Below are positions 33,968 to 44,902 of a stretch of 64,000 nucleotides of DNA, piece after piece. The notes under the pieces were generated by a model, which was given only the letters and a program-made list of their open reading frames with translations, was not told the DNA's origin and ran no database searches. Each line of letters opens with the position of its first letter. Within the stretch, counting starts at the first letter, position 1. The position numbers were made by a program, and so were the translations under genes. The stretch spans positions 124,001 through 188,000 of the forward strand of contig NZ_BMJQ01000007.1 in assembly GCF_014643535.1 (NCBI RefSeq), in the 5' to 3' direction. The DNA comes from Aliidongia dinghuensis (GTDB taxonomy: Bacteria > Pseudomonadota > Alphaproteobacteria > ATCC43930 > CGMCC-115725).

Positions 33968-35697
33968 GCACGGAGGCGATGCCCGGAACAGGATCGGGGC
34001 GGCCGGGATCGGGGCGAAGACGGTCGATCGCCGCCGAGCAGTCCCTGTTCTGGGCGTTGGCCGCCCTCCTTTGCCTGATCGCGATCTTTCCCGTGCTGCG
34101 CCTCCTCGTCGAGGGCGCCATGCCCCAGGGCAAGCTTGGCCTCGGCGCCCTCGACCGGGTGCTGAGCGACCCGGCTACCTGGACCGCGTTCGGTCACACG
34201 CTCTGGGTCAGCCTCGCCGCCATGGCGATCTCGGGCCTGATCGGCGGCGCCATGGCGCTCGTCGTGGCGCTGGGCGACCTGCCGGCACGGCGCACGCTCG
34301 TGTTCGGCTTCACCATGCTGCTGATCGTGCCGTCGCAGATCACGACCATCGCCTGGATCGAGCTCCTGGGGCCGTCGAGCGTGCTCCTGAAGCTCTTTGG
34401 TCTGGCGCCGGCACCAGGTGCCCGGCACCCGCTCTATTCCGCGACCGGCATCACGCTCCTGCTCGGCCTCGAGCACGCACCGCTCGTGTTCCTCAGCCTG
34501 CGCCCGGCGCTGCGCGTGCTGCCGGGCGACCTGATCGAGGCGGCGCGTGCGGCGGGCGCCCGGCCGATGCGCGTGGTCCGCACCGTGGTCCTGCCGCTCG
34601 TGGCGCCGAGCCTGATCGCCGGCATGGCGCTCGCCTTCGTCTCGACCATCGGCAATTTCGGCACACCGGCGCTGCTCGGCATTCCGGCGCGCTTCCCGAT
34701 GCTGACGACGCTCATCTATCAGCGCCTGTCCGGCTTCGGGCCGCGCGTGCTGTCGGAGGTTGCGGCGCTGTCCCTGCTGCTGGGCGTGCTTGCGGCGGGC
34801 GGCGTGCTCGTCGAAGCCTGGCTCGCCGGCCGGCGCGACGTGCGGGTCGAGGGCACGGCGTCATCGATCCACCTGCCGCTCGGCCGGTGGCGCCCGGTCG
34901 CGGTGGCCGCTGCCTGGGGCTTCCTGGCACTGACCCTGCTGATGCCGCTCCTGGCGCTGCTCGCGACTGCGCTCGTCGCGGCCTATGGCCAGCCGCTCGG
35001 GCCTGCGACCGCGACACTCGAGAATTTTCGCTTCGTCCTCTTCGACGATCCGGCAGCCGGGCGGGCCATCATCGACAGCCTGGGGCTTGCTGCTGCTGCG
35101 GCGGCGATCCTGTTTTTGGTCGCAGTCCCGGTCGCCTATTTCGCGGTCTGGCGCGGGCGGCGTCTGATGCGTCTCTTGGTGCTGGCGGCGGAGCTCTCCT
35201 ACGCGCTGCCGGGCGTGGTGCTCGCCATCGCGGCGATCCTGATCTTCATACGTCCGGTCTTGGGCCTGACGCTCTACAACACGCTCGGCATCATCTTGAT
35301 CGCCTATCTCGCACGCTTCTTCACGCTCGCCCAGCGGCCGGTCGCGGCCGCGTTCCGGCAGCTCGACTTCCGCCTCGAGGAGGCGGCACAGATGTCGGGT
35401 GCCGGCTTCGTCCGGCGCGTCATGACGGTGGCGCTGCCGCTCGTGGCGCCGGCCGCGGCCGCAGGCGGGCTCCTCGTGTTCCTGACCGCGTTCAACGAGC
35501 TCACCGTCTCGGCGCTGCTCTGGTCGGCCGGGCACGAGACCTTGGGCGTCGTCGTCTTCAGCCTGGAGCAGGCCGGCGAGAACACCGTTGCAGCGGCACT
35601 TGCCAGCCTGACGGTCGTGGCGACGGTCGGCCTGATGGCGCTCGCCTCGTTCTTGACCCGTCATCTCGCGACGCCGGTATTGCCATGGCAGGCCTGA
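33964..35697 (+). CDS. ABC transporter permease, iron(III)-type (fused two-domain)
   Basis: A 577-residue inner-membrane permease made of two tandem BPD_transp_1 domains, about twelve helices. EAA-type cytoplasmic loops are visible twice, as LIEAARAAGARPMRVVRTV in the first half and RLEEAAQMSGAGFVRRVMTV in the second. This duplicated form matches FbpB/AfuB-type permeases. It overlaps the substrate-binding gene by 4 bp and its own end overlaps the start of the ATPase gene. Confidence 0.92.
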   Translation: MSTEAMPGTGSGRPGSGRRRSIAAEQSLFWALAALLCLIAIFPVLRLLVEGAMPQGKLGLGALDRVLSDPATWTAFGHTLWVSLAAMAISGLIGGAMALVVALGDLPARRTLVFGFTMLLIVPSQITTIAWIELLGPSSVLLKLFGLAPAPGARHPLYSATGITLLLGLEHAPLVFLSLRPALRVLPGDLIEAARAAGARPMRVVRTVVLPLVAPSLIAGMALAFVSTIGNFGTPALLGIPARFPMLTTLIYQRLSGFGPRVLSEVAALSLLLGVLAAGGVLVEAWLAGRRDVRVEGTASSIHLPLGRWRPVAVAAAWGFLALTLLMPLLALLATALVAAYGQPLGPATATLENFRFVLFDDPAAGRAIIDSLGLAAAAAAILFLVAVPVAYFAVWRGRRLMRLLVLAAELSYALPGVVLAIAAILIFIRPVLGLTLYNTLGIILIAYLARFFTLAQRPVAAAFRQLDFRLEEAAQMSGAGFVRRVMTVALPLVAPAAAAGGLLVFLTAFNELTVSALLWSAGHETLGVVVFSLEQAGENTVAAALASLTVVATVGLMALASFLTRHLATPVLPWQA

Positions 35698-36746
35698 TCC
35701 TTCGTACCGTGACCAAGCGCTTTGCCGACGCTGCGGCGCCGGCGGTCGATGCTGTTTCGCTCGACGTCGCCCATGGCGAGTTCCTGGCGATCCTCGGGCC
35801 ATCCGGCTGCGGCAAGACTACGCTGCTCCGCCTGGTCGCCGGCTTCGAGCGACCGGGTGCCGGCGAGATCCGGCTCGGCGACCGGCTGGTGGCGGACGGC
35901 CGCACCCATGTCCCGCCGGAGGACCGGCACGTCGGCATTGTGTTCCAGAGCTATGCGCTCTGGCCGCATATGACCGTGGGCGAGAATGTCGGCTATCCGC
36001 TCCGCACGCGCGGCGTTCGGGGCGCCGAGTACAGATCACGCGTCGCAGCGGCGCTCGATGTGGTCGGCCTCGGCAGCGCCGTCGACCGCCGGCCGGCCTC
36101 GCTCTCGGGTGGCCAGCGCCAGCGGGTGGCGCTCGCCCGCTGCCTCGCCATGGCGCCGGACCTGGTCCTGCTCGACGAGCCCTTGGCCAATCTCGACGTG
36201 CACCTGAAGGCGAGCCTCTTGGACGAGTTCCAGGAGTTCCGTGCCCGCACCGGCGCCACCATGCTCTACATCACCCACGACCAGAGCGAGGCGATGGCGC
36301 TCGCCGACCGGATCGCCGTGATGAACCAAGGCCGGGTGGAGCAGGTGGCGGCGCCCGAGACGCTCTATCACGCGCCGGCGACCGCGTTCGTCGCCGACTT
36401 CATCGGCCGGGGCGGCGTGGTGGCGGCGACCGTGCCGCAGCGCGCGGACCAGGGGCGGGCGCTGATCGAGATCGCCGGTCATCGGGCATTCGTGCGGGCG
36501 GTGCCGGAACAGGCGGCCGGGCGCGCGCTTGTATGCCTCCGGCCCGAAGACCTGGCCCTCGCCGACGACGGCCTGCCCGCGCGCTGCCGCCGCGCCCGCT
36601 ACCAGGGCGGCGAATGGCTGGTCGACGTCACGGTCGAGGGACAGGAGGGACGGCCGCTGCAGCTCCTGGCGAAGCCAGGCACGGTACCGGAGCCGGGGAC
36701 GCCGGTGCGCGTGCGGATCAGTGACGGCTGGGTCATTCCGGGGTAG
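35685..36746 (+). CDS. ABC transporter ATP-binding protein, iron(III)/polyamine-type
   Basis: ATPase of 353 residues. Walker A GPSGCGKTT (38-46), signature LSGGQRQRVALARCL, Walker B LVLLDEPLANLD and the switch His in YITHDQSEAMAL are all intact. A C-terminal TOBE-like domain of ~110 residues follows. It completes the three-gene importer with the upstream binding protein and permease. The ATG at 35685 lies inside the end of the permease gene; the frame extends much further upstream but only as an antiframe reading of the permease. Confidence 0.93.
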   Translation: MAGLILRTVTKRFADAAAPAVDAVSLDVAHGEFLAILGPSGCGKTTLLRLVAGFERPGAGEIRLGDRLVADGRTHVPPEDRHVGIVFQSYALWPHMTVGENVGYPLRTRGVRGAEYRSRVAAALDVVGLGSAVDRRPASLSGGQRQRVALARCLAMAPDLVLLDEPLANLDVHLKASLLDEFQEFRARTGATMLYITHDQSEAMALADRIAVMNQGRVEQVAAPETLYHAPATAFVADFIGRGGVVAATVPQRADQGRALIEIAGHRAFVRAVPEQAAGRALVCLRPEDLALADDGLPARCRRARYQGGEWLVDVTVEGQEGRPLQLLAKPGTVPEPGTPVRVRISDGWVIPG

Positions 36747-36785
36747 AAGATATCGGCATGAACACGCAAAACTAGTGGGATCGGG

Positions 36786-37811
36786 ATGCACCTTCCGAGC
36801 AAACTTCTTCTGCCGCTCGCCAGCGCGCTCTATCTGTCGGCCTGTGCCGCGCCGACGCCATCTCCGCCGTCTGCCGCGCCCTCGGCGCGACCAATCTCTC
36901 TACGTTATCCCGTGCCGATGCTGGAAAAGGGTGTAGAGGGCAATGTCGAAGTTCTGTGCGATATCAGTGCAGAAGGAAACACCGAAGGCTGCATCGTCAA
37001 TATGATCGATGGTTCACGACTATTCGGCGATGCTGCTCTGGAATTCGTCCGGGCGGCTAAATATCGGCCGGCCATGCGGGACGGCACGCCCGTCCCTGAA
37101 ATAGCTCACACCTTCACCATTCGCTTCGATTTGGCCGACGACCTGCCTGTTCAGAGGGGTAATTTGCTGCGATCGGGGTGGGCAATATGCGCGACGCTGG
37201 GCAGCCATCCGAACGATCCGGTCGCTCTAGATAATTGCAGTAAGGCGATCGATTGGCCGGACGCCCCAACCGCCATAAAGGGTGCCGCCTATGAAGTGCG
37301 AGCTCAGGCCTACGTCAAACAGAAACAATTCGAGCAGGCAATCCACGACTACACCAATGCAATAGCAAGCGGCGCATTCACGCCTGAGACGTTCCGCCAG
37401 CGCGGCCTGTCATATCTCGCCCTCAAGAACTACCCCAAGGCGCGGGCAGATTTTGATACGGCGCTTCAGGGAATGCCCAGCAGCTTCGCCGTGCTGAAGA
37501 ATCGGAGCGAAACCGATGTCGGTCTCGCGGACTTCGTTGCGACGCGGCAGGATACCACTGCCGCTATTGCGATCGTGCCTGACGATCCGTCGCTCTACAT
37601 TCGACGGGCAACAGCGGCGCGAGCCGCTGGCGATATGGCGCCTGCTCTTGCCGACCTGAACGAGGCGCTTCGTATCAACCCTACTGAAGTACCGGCCCTT
37701 GCCGAGCGGTGTTTGCTTTTGCGACAAATGGGTCGAACGAATGAAGCGGACGCTGATTGTACGAAGGTCGAGACGCTCGATCCCAAACATAAGGCGAGAG
37801 CAGCGAGCTGA
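36786..37811 (+). CDS. Lipoprotein with TonB-like and TPR domains
   Basis: A 341-residue predicted lipoprotein (lipobox LSAC, Cys20), followed by a Pro/Ser-rich linker. Residues about 38-120 resemble the TonB C-terminal domain (YPVPMLEKGVEGNVEVLCDI, with FVRAAKYRPAMRDG). Residues about 150-335 contain tetratricopeptide-like repeats (AYVKQKQFEQAIHDYTNAI, LALKNYPKARADFDTAL, DMAPALADLNEALRINP). Base composition and codon use look less GC-rich than the neighbours, suggesting later acquisition. Function is unknown; a periplasmic scaffold is a reasonable guess. It stands alone 40 bp after the ABC ATPase gene. Confidence 0.8.
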   Translation: MHLPSKLLLPLASALYLSACAAPTPSPPSAAPSARPISLRYPVPMLEKGVEGNVEVLCDISAEGNTEGCIVNMIDGSRLFGDAALEFVRAAKYRPAMRDGTPVPEIAHTFTIRFDLADDLPVQRGNLLRSGWAICATLGSHPNDPVALDNCSKAIDWPDAPTAIKGAAYEVRAQAYVKQKQFEQAIHDYTNAIASGAFTPETFRQRGLSYLALKNYPKARADFDTALQGMPSSFAVLKNRSETDVGLADFVATRQDTTAAIAIVPDDPSLYIRRATAARAAGDMAPALADLNEALRINPTEVPALAERCLLLRQMGRTNEADADCTKVETLDPKHKARAAS

Positions 37812-37819
37812 ATTGCGTC

Positions 37820-37836
37820 AGGGGTAGGCCTCTTTC

Positions 37837-37846
<10 letters not shown>
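37820..37846. terminator. Bidirectional terminator overlapping the prfC stop
   Basis: Perfect 10-bp stem CAGGGGTAGG / CCTACCCCTG with a 7-nt loop between convergent genes. The prfC stop codon (37837-37839) and its last two codons lie inside the right arm. On the plus strand the loop is pyrimidine-rich, but no U-run follows the stem. Confidence 0.65.
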
Positions 37847-39438
<1,592 letters not shown>

Positions 39439-39603
39439 GGCCGCGCTTCTACCACAGGAGCCTCAGCACGCCATCATCAATGCAAGCAGAGGGGGCCTGC
39501 GACAGGATGTGCCGATCGCGTTGATGTCACGGGTCCTGTATAAACAACTGCGTGCGGCAACCTTGCTGCATCAATGACTTGAACCGAAGAGGGGAGTGGG
39601 CGA

Positions 39604-40116
39604 ATGAAGATCCGATTCCAAGTCGGCATGGCCGCCATGGCGCTGGCGCTCGCGGCATTCGCCGCCGCACCGTCGGCCGAGGCCAAGACCACCACTTACC
39701 GCGTCGTGCTGAATGGCAAGAGCGAGACGCCGCCCAACACGACCAAGGGCACCGGTACCGGCACCGTCAAATATGACGACGCAACCAAGGAACTGAGCTG
39801 GAACATCAAGTATTCTGGCCTGACGGGCGACGCGAAGGCGGCCCATTTCCACGGCCCTGCCAAGCCGGGCGTTGCCGCCGGCGTCATGGTGCCGGCTTTC
39901 ATGAAGGGCGAAGCCCTCATCAGCCCGATCATCGGGTCGGCGACGCTCACGGATGACCAGGCGACGGCGCTGACCGGCGGGCAGATGTATTTCAACATCC
40001 ACACCCAGGCCAACCCGGAGGGCGAGATCCGCGGCCAGGTCGTGAAGGCCGGCGGCATGAAGATGCCGAAGAAGAAGGACGCTGCTCCGAAGACGGACGC
40101 GGCACCGAAGCAGTAA
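39604..40116 (+). CDS. CHRD domain-containing secreted protein
   Basis: A 170-residue secreted protein. The signal peptide ends at about Ala27 (APSAEA). The rest is one CHRD domain: YRVVLNGKSETPP, AAHFHGPAKPGVAAGV, the hydrophobic middle and the hallmark YFNIHTQANPEGEIRGQ. The C-terminal 25 residues are Lys/Ala/Pro-rich (KMPKKKDAAPKTDAAPK), which could bind a polyanion or DNA. CHRD domains occur in chordin and many bacterial exported proteins, but their bacterial role is unknown. A strong GAGGGGAG precedes the ATG. Confidence 0.87.
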   Translation: MKIRFQVGMAAMALALAAFAAAPSAEAKTTTYRVVLNGKSETPPNTTKGTGTGTVKYDDATKELSWNIKYSGLTGDAKAAHFHGPAKPGVAAGVMVPAFMKGEALISPIIGSATLTDDQATALTGGQMYFNIHTQANPEGEIRGQVVKAGGMKMPKKKDAAPKTDAAPKQ

Positions 40117-40126
40117 CGGCAGCGCT

Positions 40127-40151
40127 GGGGCGGGGGCCAGTCTCCCGCCTC
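40127..40151 (+). terminator. Weak hairpin after the CHRD gene
   Basis: GGCGGG (40129-40134) pairs with CCCGCC (40144-40149), extended by wobble pairs, 10 bp after the CHRD stop codon. It is followed by CGTTTCG rather than a U-run. Confidence 0.4.
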
Positions 40152-40259
40152 GTTTCGCGCGGATCCGCAACAGCGCGTTGCGCTGCTGCGGACGCGTAGA
40201 CAAGTCCGGCGGCCCAGCATAGAGATAGGGAAAATCCACTCGAGGGGCTTCGAGAACGT

Positions 40260-41285
40260 ATGGGCATTGGTTTCGACGGCATGTCGCGCCGGTCTTTCGG
40301 CCGGGTGATGCTCGGTACGGCAGCCGCCGGTCTTTCCGGCTTCGGCCCTTTCGCATCGGCCGAGGCTGCCGGGTTCGAACCGGCGCTCATCTATGACTAC
40401 GGCGGCAAGTTCGACCGCTCCTTCAACCAGGCGGCCTACGACGGCGCCGAGCGGTTCAAGAAGGAAACCGGGCTCGCCTATCGCGAATTCGAGATCACCA
40501 ACGAGAACCAGCGCGAGCAGTCGATGCTGCAGCTGGCGAAGCGCGGCGCCAGCTTGATCATCGGCGTCGGCTTCGGGCATCAGGCGGCGATGACCAAGGT
40601 TGCTGCGCAATATCCGAAGGCGCGCTTCACGATCATCGACGCGGTAGTCGATCAGCCGAACGTGCAGTCGATCGTGTTCCGCGAGCAGGAATGCTGCTTC
40701 CTTATCGGCATGATTGCCGCCCTCACCTCGAAGACCGGCAAGATCGGCTTTGTCGGCGGCATGGATGTGCCGCTCATCCGCCGCTTCGCCGCGGGCTATG
40801 CCCAGGGTGCCAAGTTTGCGAAGGCGGACATCGAGGTGTTCCAGACCATGACCGGCACGACGGTCTCGGCCTGGAACGATCCGGCGCGCGGCAGCGAGCT
40901 CGCGCGCAGCCAGTTCGACCGCGGCGCCGACGTGGTCTTCGCGGCGGCCGGTGCCACGGGCCTGGGCGTGCTGCAGGCGGCGGCCGACGCCAAGAAATTC
41001 TCGATCGGCTGCGATTCTAATCAGAACCCGCTGCATCCGGGCTCGGTCCTGACCTCGATGGTGAAGCGGGTCGACGTCGCGACCTACAACGCGATGATGG
41101 CCGCCAAGGACGACAAGTGGCAGCCCGGCACGCTCTCGCTCGGCCTCAAGGAGGACGGGCTCGACTATGCGATCGACGACAACAATCGGGCGCTGATTTC
41201 ACCGGAAGTGAAGGCGCGCGTCGACCAGGCCAAGGCCGACATCATCGCCGGCAAGATCGTTCCGACCGACGTCGCGGCTCAATAA
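40260..41285 (+). CDS. BMP family ABC transporter substrate-binding protein (nucleoside)
   Basis: Basic membrane protein (BmpA/Med) family, 341 residues. The Tat motif SRRSFGR appears at residues 9-15, followed by a hydrophobic segment ending ASAEAAG. The mature domain starts PALIYDYGGKFDRSFNQAAYDGAERF, with FAAAGATGLGVLQAA near the centre, as in nucleoside-binding members. All following genes import or degrade nucleosides, which makes a nucleoside the likely ligand. A start at the internal ATG just before the Tat motif (40281) is possible. It is first in a nine-gene operon. Confidence 0.92.
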   Translation: MGIGFDGMSRRSFGRVMLGTAAAGLSGFGPFASAEAAGFEPALIYDYGGKFDRSFNQAAYDGAERFKKETGLAYREFEITNENQREQSMLQLAKRGASLIIGVGFGHQAAMTKVAAQYPKARFTIIDAVVDQPNVQSIVFREQECCFLIGMIAALTSKTGKIGFVGGMDVPLIRRFAAGYAQGAKFAKADIEVFQTMTGTTVSAWNDPARGSELARSQFDRGADVVFAAAGATGLGVLQAAADAKKFSIGCDSNQNPLHPGSVLTSMVKRVDVATYNAMMAAKDDKWQPGTLSLGLKEDGLDYAIDDNNRALISPEVKARVDQAKADIIAGKIVPTDVAAQ

Positions 41286-41286
41286 C

Positions 41287-42840
41287 TTGATCGACGGGAA
41301 GTTGGTCGACGAGGCCGGGGCGGCGCCGGCGGTTGCGTTCGACCGGATCACCAAGCGGTTCGGTGCGGTCGTCGCCAACAATGGCGTGAGCTTCGACATC
41401 GCGGCCGGTACGATCCACGGCATCATCGGCGAGAATGGCGCCGGCAAGTCGACGCTGATGAGCATCCTCTACGGCTATTACCAGGCCGACGGCGGCGAGA
41501 TCCGCCTCGGCGGTGCGCCTGCGCGCATCCAGAGCTCGGCCGACGCGATCCGGCTCGGCATCGGCATGGTCCATCAGCATTTCGTGCTGGTCGAGCCGTT
41601 CACCGTGCTCGAGAACCTGGCGCTCGGCCGCGAGGGCGGGCTCGTGCTCAAGGGCGGGCTCGACCAGGCGCGGGCGGCGGCGCAGGCGATCGAGGCGGCT
41701 TACGGCCTCGCGGTCGACCTCGATGCGCGCGTCGAGGACCTGCCGGTGGGATCGCGCCAGCGGGTCGAGATCCTGAAGGCGCTCTATCGCGGCGCCGAGA
41801 TCCTGATCCTGGACGAGCCGACCGGCGTCTTGACGCCCGACGAGGCGCTGCAGCTGTTCCAGATCCTCCGGCGCCTGAAGTCCGAAGGAAAGACGGTGCT
41901 GCTCATCACCCACAAGCTCAAGGAGATCATGGCGGTGACCGACCGGGTCACCGTCATGCGCGCCGGCCGGGTCGTGGGCGATGTCGCGACCGCCGAGACG
42001 AACGAGGCGGACCTGGCCGAGCGCATGGTCGGCCGCAAGCTCGCGGCCCTGCCCGAGCCGCTCGCGGTGGTGCCGGGCGAGCCCGTCCTCTCTGCCGAGG
42101 GGCTCCGCGTCCGCGATGCGGCCGGCGTCGAGCGGGTGCGCGGTGTGGATCTGGCGCTTCGGCCGGGCGAGATCGTCGGCATCGCCGGCGTTTCCGGCAA
42201 CGGCCAGTCGGAACTGATGGCGGGCTTGGCCGGCCTGGCGCCGCTCGCCGGCGGCCGGCTCACCTGGGCGGGCGCCCCGGTGCCGACCGCGGACACGGCG
42301 ACCGCGCTGCGCCGGCTTGGCCTCGGCCATATTCCGGAGGACCGGCACAAGGACGGCATGGTGGGCGCGTTCGAGGCCTGGGAGAACTCGATCCTGGGAT
42401 ATCACCGCGATCCCGGCCATGCGCGCGGCCCCTGGCTGCTCGAACGCGCGGTCAAGGCGATGACGCGCCAGCGCATGGCGGACTACGACGTCCGGCCGCG
42501 CGACGAGCGGCTCCGGACAGCCGCCTTCTCCGGCGGCAACCAGCAGAAGCTCATCTGCGCGCGTGAGATGGCGCGGGGACCCAAGGTGCTGCTGGTCGGG
42601 CAGCCGACGCGCGGCGTCGATGTCGGCGCCATCGAGCAGATCCATGCACGGCTCCGCGCACTCAAGGCGGCGGGCACGGCCATCCTGCTCGTCTCGGTCG
42701 AGCTCGACGAAATCCTGGCGCTTGCGGACCGCATCCTGGTCATGGTCGACGGCCGCTTCACCGGCGAGCTGCGCTCAACCGACGCGACGGAGCGGGCGCT
42801 GGGCCTGCTGATGGCCGGCGTGCAGGGCGAGGCGGCGTGA
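41287..42840 (+). CDS. Nucleoside ABC transporter ATP-binding protein (two-domain)
   Basis: A 517-residue ATPase with two ABC domains, as in sugar and nucleoside importers. The first domain has Walker A GENGAGKST, Walker B ILILDEPTGVL and LITHKLKEI. The second has GVSGNGQSE in the P-loop position, FSGGNQQKLICAREM and Walker B LLVGQPTRGVD, a usual degeneration in the second half. In the first domain the signature is LPVGSRQRVEI. The frame begins at TTG 1 bp after the binding-protein stop; a TTG at 41302 is an alternative and no clear ribosome site decides. It pairs with the two permeases downstream. Confidence 0.92.
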   Translation: MIDGKLVDEAGAAPAVAFDRITKRFGAVVANNGVSFDIAAGTIHGIIGENGAGKSTLMSILYGYYQADGGEIRLGGAPARIQSSADAIRLGIGMVHQHFVLVEPFTVLENLALGREGGLVLKGGLDQARAAAQAIEAAYGLAVDLDARVEDLPVGSRQRVEILKALYRGAEILILDEPTGVLTPDEALQLFQILRRLKSEGKTVLLITHKLKEIMAVTDRVTVMRAGRVVGDVATAETNEADLAERMVGRKLAALPEPLAVVPGEPVLSAEGLRVRDAAGVERVRGVDLALRPGEIVGIAGVSGNGQSELMAGLAGLAPLAGGRLTWAGAPVPTADTATALRRLGLGHIPEDRHKDGMVGAFEAWENSILGYHRDPGHARGPWLLERAVKAMTRQRMADYDVRPRDERLRTAAFSGGNQQKLICAREMARGPKVLLVGQPTRGVDVGAIEQIHARLRALKAAGTAILLVSVELDEILALADRILVMVDGRFTGELRSTDATERALGLLMAGVQGEAA

Positions 42841-43937
42841 TGCGGCGCGATCTGCCAGTGCTGGTCGACTATCTGCTGATCCCGGCGCTCAACCTGGCGC
42901 TCGCCTTCCTGGTCGGCGCCGTCGTGCTGGCATTGATCGGTGTCTCGCCGTCGGACGCACTCGGCACGCTGCTCGATGGCGCCTTCGGGTCCCTGGACGG
43001 GCTCGGCTACACGCTCTATTACGCGACCACCTTCATCTTCACCGGCCTCGCGGTCGCCATTCCCTATCAGGCCGGCCTGTTCAACATCGGCGGCGAGGGC
43101 CAGGCGACGCTCGGCGGGCTCGGTGTCACGCTGGTCTGCCAGGCCATGGGCGGCTATCCGCTGTGGCTGACCTTGCCGCTCGCGATCCTCGTCGCCGCCC
43201 TGTTCGGTGCCGGCTGGGCGGCGGTGCCGGCGGTGCTTCAGGTCAAGCGCGGCAGCCATATCGTCATCACGACGATCATGTTCAATTTCCTGGCCGCCGC
43301 CTTCATGACCTACCTGCTGATCGACATGCTGCGCGCACCGGGCGACCCCTCGCCCGAGACGGGTGCCTTCCCGGCGTCGACGGCGCTGCCCTATGCCCAT
43401 GAATGGGCACAGCACCTGGGGCTCGCCATGGAGGAATCGCCGCTCAACCTGAGCTTCCTCGTGGCGCTCGCCGTGGCCTTCCTCGCCTGGCTGTTCATCC
43501 GCCGTACGCGCTGGGGCTATGAGATCCGCGCGACCGGCCATAATCCGTCGGCCGCCGCCTATGCGGCGATCCCGGTCGGCCGGGTGACGGTGCTGGCGGT
43601 CTGCCTCGGCGGCGCCTGCGCCGGCCTCGTCGGCATCAACGAGGTCATGGGCGTGCTGCATCGCCTGGTGCTGGGCTTCACCGCCGGTGCCGGCATCGTC
43701 GGCATCGCCGTGGCGCTCATGGGCCGCAACCACCCGTTCGGCATCGTGCTGGCCGCGATCCTGTTCGGGGCGCTCTACCAGGGCGGCGCCGAGCTCGCGT
43801 TCGACTATCCGCAGGTCACGCGCGACATCATCGTGGTGATGGACGGGCTCGTCATCCTGTTCTGCGGCGCGCTCGAGAACATGCTGCGGGCGCCGGTGAC
43901 GAGGGCGTGGCAGCGCTGGCGCGCGGTGCCGGCATGA
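42840..43937 (+). CDS. Nucleoside ABC transporter permease 1
   Basis: A 365-residue permease of the branched-chain/ribose type (BPD_transp_2). Several hydrophobic helices are evident, with FNIGGEGQATLGGL near residue 80, the characteristic loop of BMP-linked permeases, and WGYEIRATGHNPSAAAYA near 225, the EAA-like coupling loop. The ATG shares its A with the ATPase stop codon; a GTG three bases earlier is also possible. It forms a heterodimeric pore with the next gene product. Confidence 0.93.
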   Translation: MRRDLPVLVDYLLIPALNLALAFLVGAVVLALIGVSPSDALGTLLDGAFGSLDGLGYTLYYATTFIFTGLAVAIPYQAGLFNIGGEGQATLGGLGVTLVCQAMGGYPLWLTLPLAILVAALFGAGWAAVPAVLQVKRGSHIVITTIMFNFLAAAFMTYLLIDMLRAPGDPSPETGAFPASTALPYAHEWAQHLGLAMEESPLNLSFLVALAVAFLAWLFIRRTRWGYEIRATGHNPSAAAYAAIPVGRVTVLAVCLGGACAGLVGINEVMGVLHRLVLGFTAGAGIVGIAVALMGRNHPFGIVLAAILFGALYQGGAELAFDYPQVTRDIIVVMDGLVILFCGALENMLRAPVTRAWQRWRAVPA

Positions 43938-44902
43938 GCCTCGTCGACATCCTGTCGGTCCTGGCCGCGACCATCCGGCTCGCCACACCGCTGGTGCTGG
44001 CGACGCTCGGCGGCTTGTTCTCGGAGCGGGCCGGCGTGGTGGCGCTCGGCCTCGAGGGCATGATGCTGGCCTCTGCCTTCGCGTCCGCCTGCATCGCCTC
44101 GATCAGCGGCTCGCCGTGGCTCGCGCTCGCGGCGGGCATGAGCATCGCCATGCTGCTGTCGCTCGTTCATGGCTTTGCCGCGATCACCCAGCGCGGCGAC
44201 CAGGTCGTCTCCGGCATGGCGCTCAACATCCTGGTCGCGGGCTTGTGCCCGAGCCTCGGCCTCGCCTGGTTCCACCAGGGCGGCCAGACGCCGGCCTTGG
44301 GCCACGACATGCGCTTTATGCCGATCACGCTGCCGCTGGCCGATACGCTCGCCGGCGTACCGGTGCTGGGACCGGTCTGGAACAACCTGATCGGCGGCCA
44401 TAACCTGATCGTCTATCTGGCGGCCGTGCTGCTGCCGGCCTCGGCTTGGCTGCTCTATCGCACCTCGTTCGGCCTCCGTATCCGCGCGGTCGGCGAGAAC
44501 CCGCACGCGGTCGACGCGGCCGGCCTGTCGGTCGCCGGGTTGCGCTACGGCGCGCTCGCCTTGAGCGGCCTCTTGGTCGGGCTGGCGGGTGCCGACCTGT
44601 CGATTGCCGAGGGGGCGGGCTTCGGCCGCGACATGACGGCCGGGCGCGGCTATGTGGCGCTTGCGGCGCTCATCTTCGGCAAATGGCGGCCGGTGCCGGC
44701 GTTCGGCGCCTGCCTGCTGTTCGCCTTCTGCGACGCGCTGCAGGTGCGGCTGCAGGGCGTGGCGCTGCCGCTGGTCGGCGTGGTGCCGGTGCAATTCGTC
44801 GAGGCGCTACCCTATCTCTTGACCGTATTGCTGTTGGCGGGCTTCGTTGGTGCGGCGCGCGCGCCGCGCGCGATCGGCCTGCCGTTCGTCAAGACGCGGT
44901 GA
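43934..44902 (+). CDS. Nucleoside ABC transporter permease 2
   Basis: A 322-residue permease of the same family as its upstream partner. The N-terminal motif is ATLGGLFSERAGVVALGLEG, and the coupling loop is FGLRIRAVGENPHAVDAAG. It overlaps the previous gene as ATGA (43934-43937). The C-terminus is followed at once by cdd, whose ATG overlaps its stop by one base. Confidence 0.93.
   Translation: MSLVDILSVLAATIRLATPLVLATLGGLFSERAGVVALGLEGMMLASAFASACIASISGSPWLALAAGMSIAMLLSLVHGFAAITQRGDQVVSGMALNILVAGLCPSLGLAWFHQGGQTPALGHDMRFMPITLPLADTLAGVPVLGPVWNNLIGGHNLIVYLAAVLLPASAWLLYRTSFGLRIRAVGENPHAVDAAGLSVAGLRYGALALSGLLVGLAGADLSIAEGAGFGRDMTAGRGYVALAALIFGKWRPVPAFGACLLFAFCDALQVRLQGVALPLVGVVPVQFVEALPYLLTVLLLAGFVGAARAPRAIGLPFVKTR

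Noticed and set aside
34071..35684. Extended N-terminus for the iron-type ABC ATPase
   Set aside because: It is antiframe to the permease gene, which has clear transmembrane segments and EAA loops; the ATPase begins naturally at MAGLILRTVTKRF.
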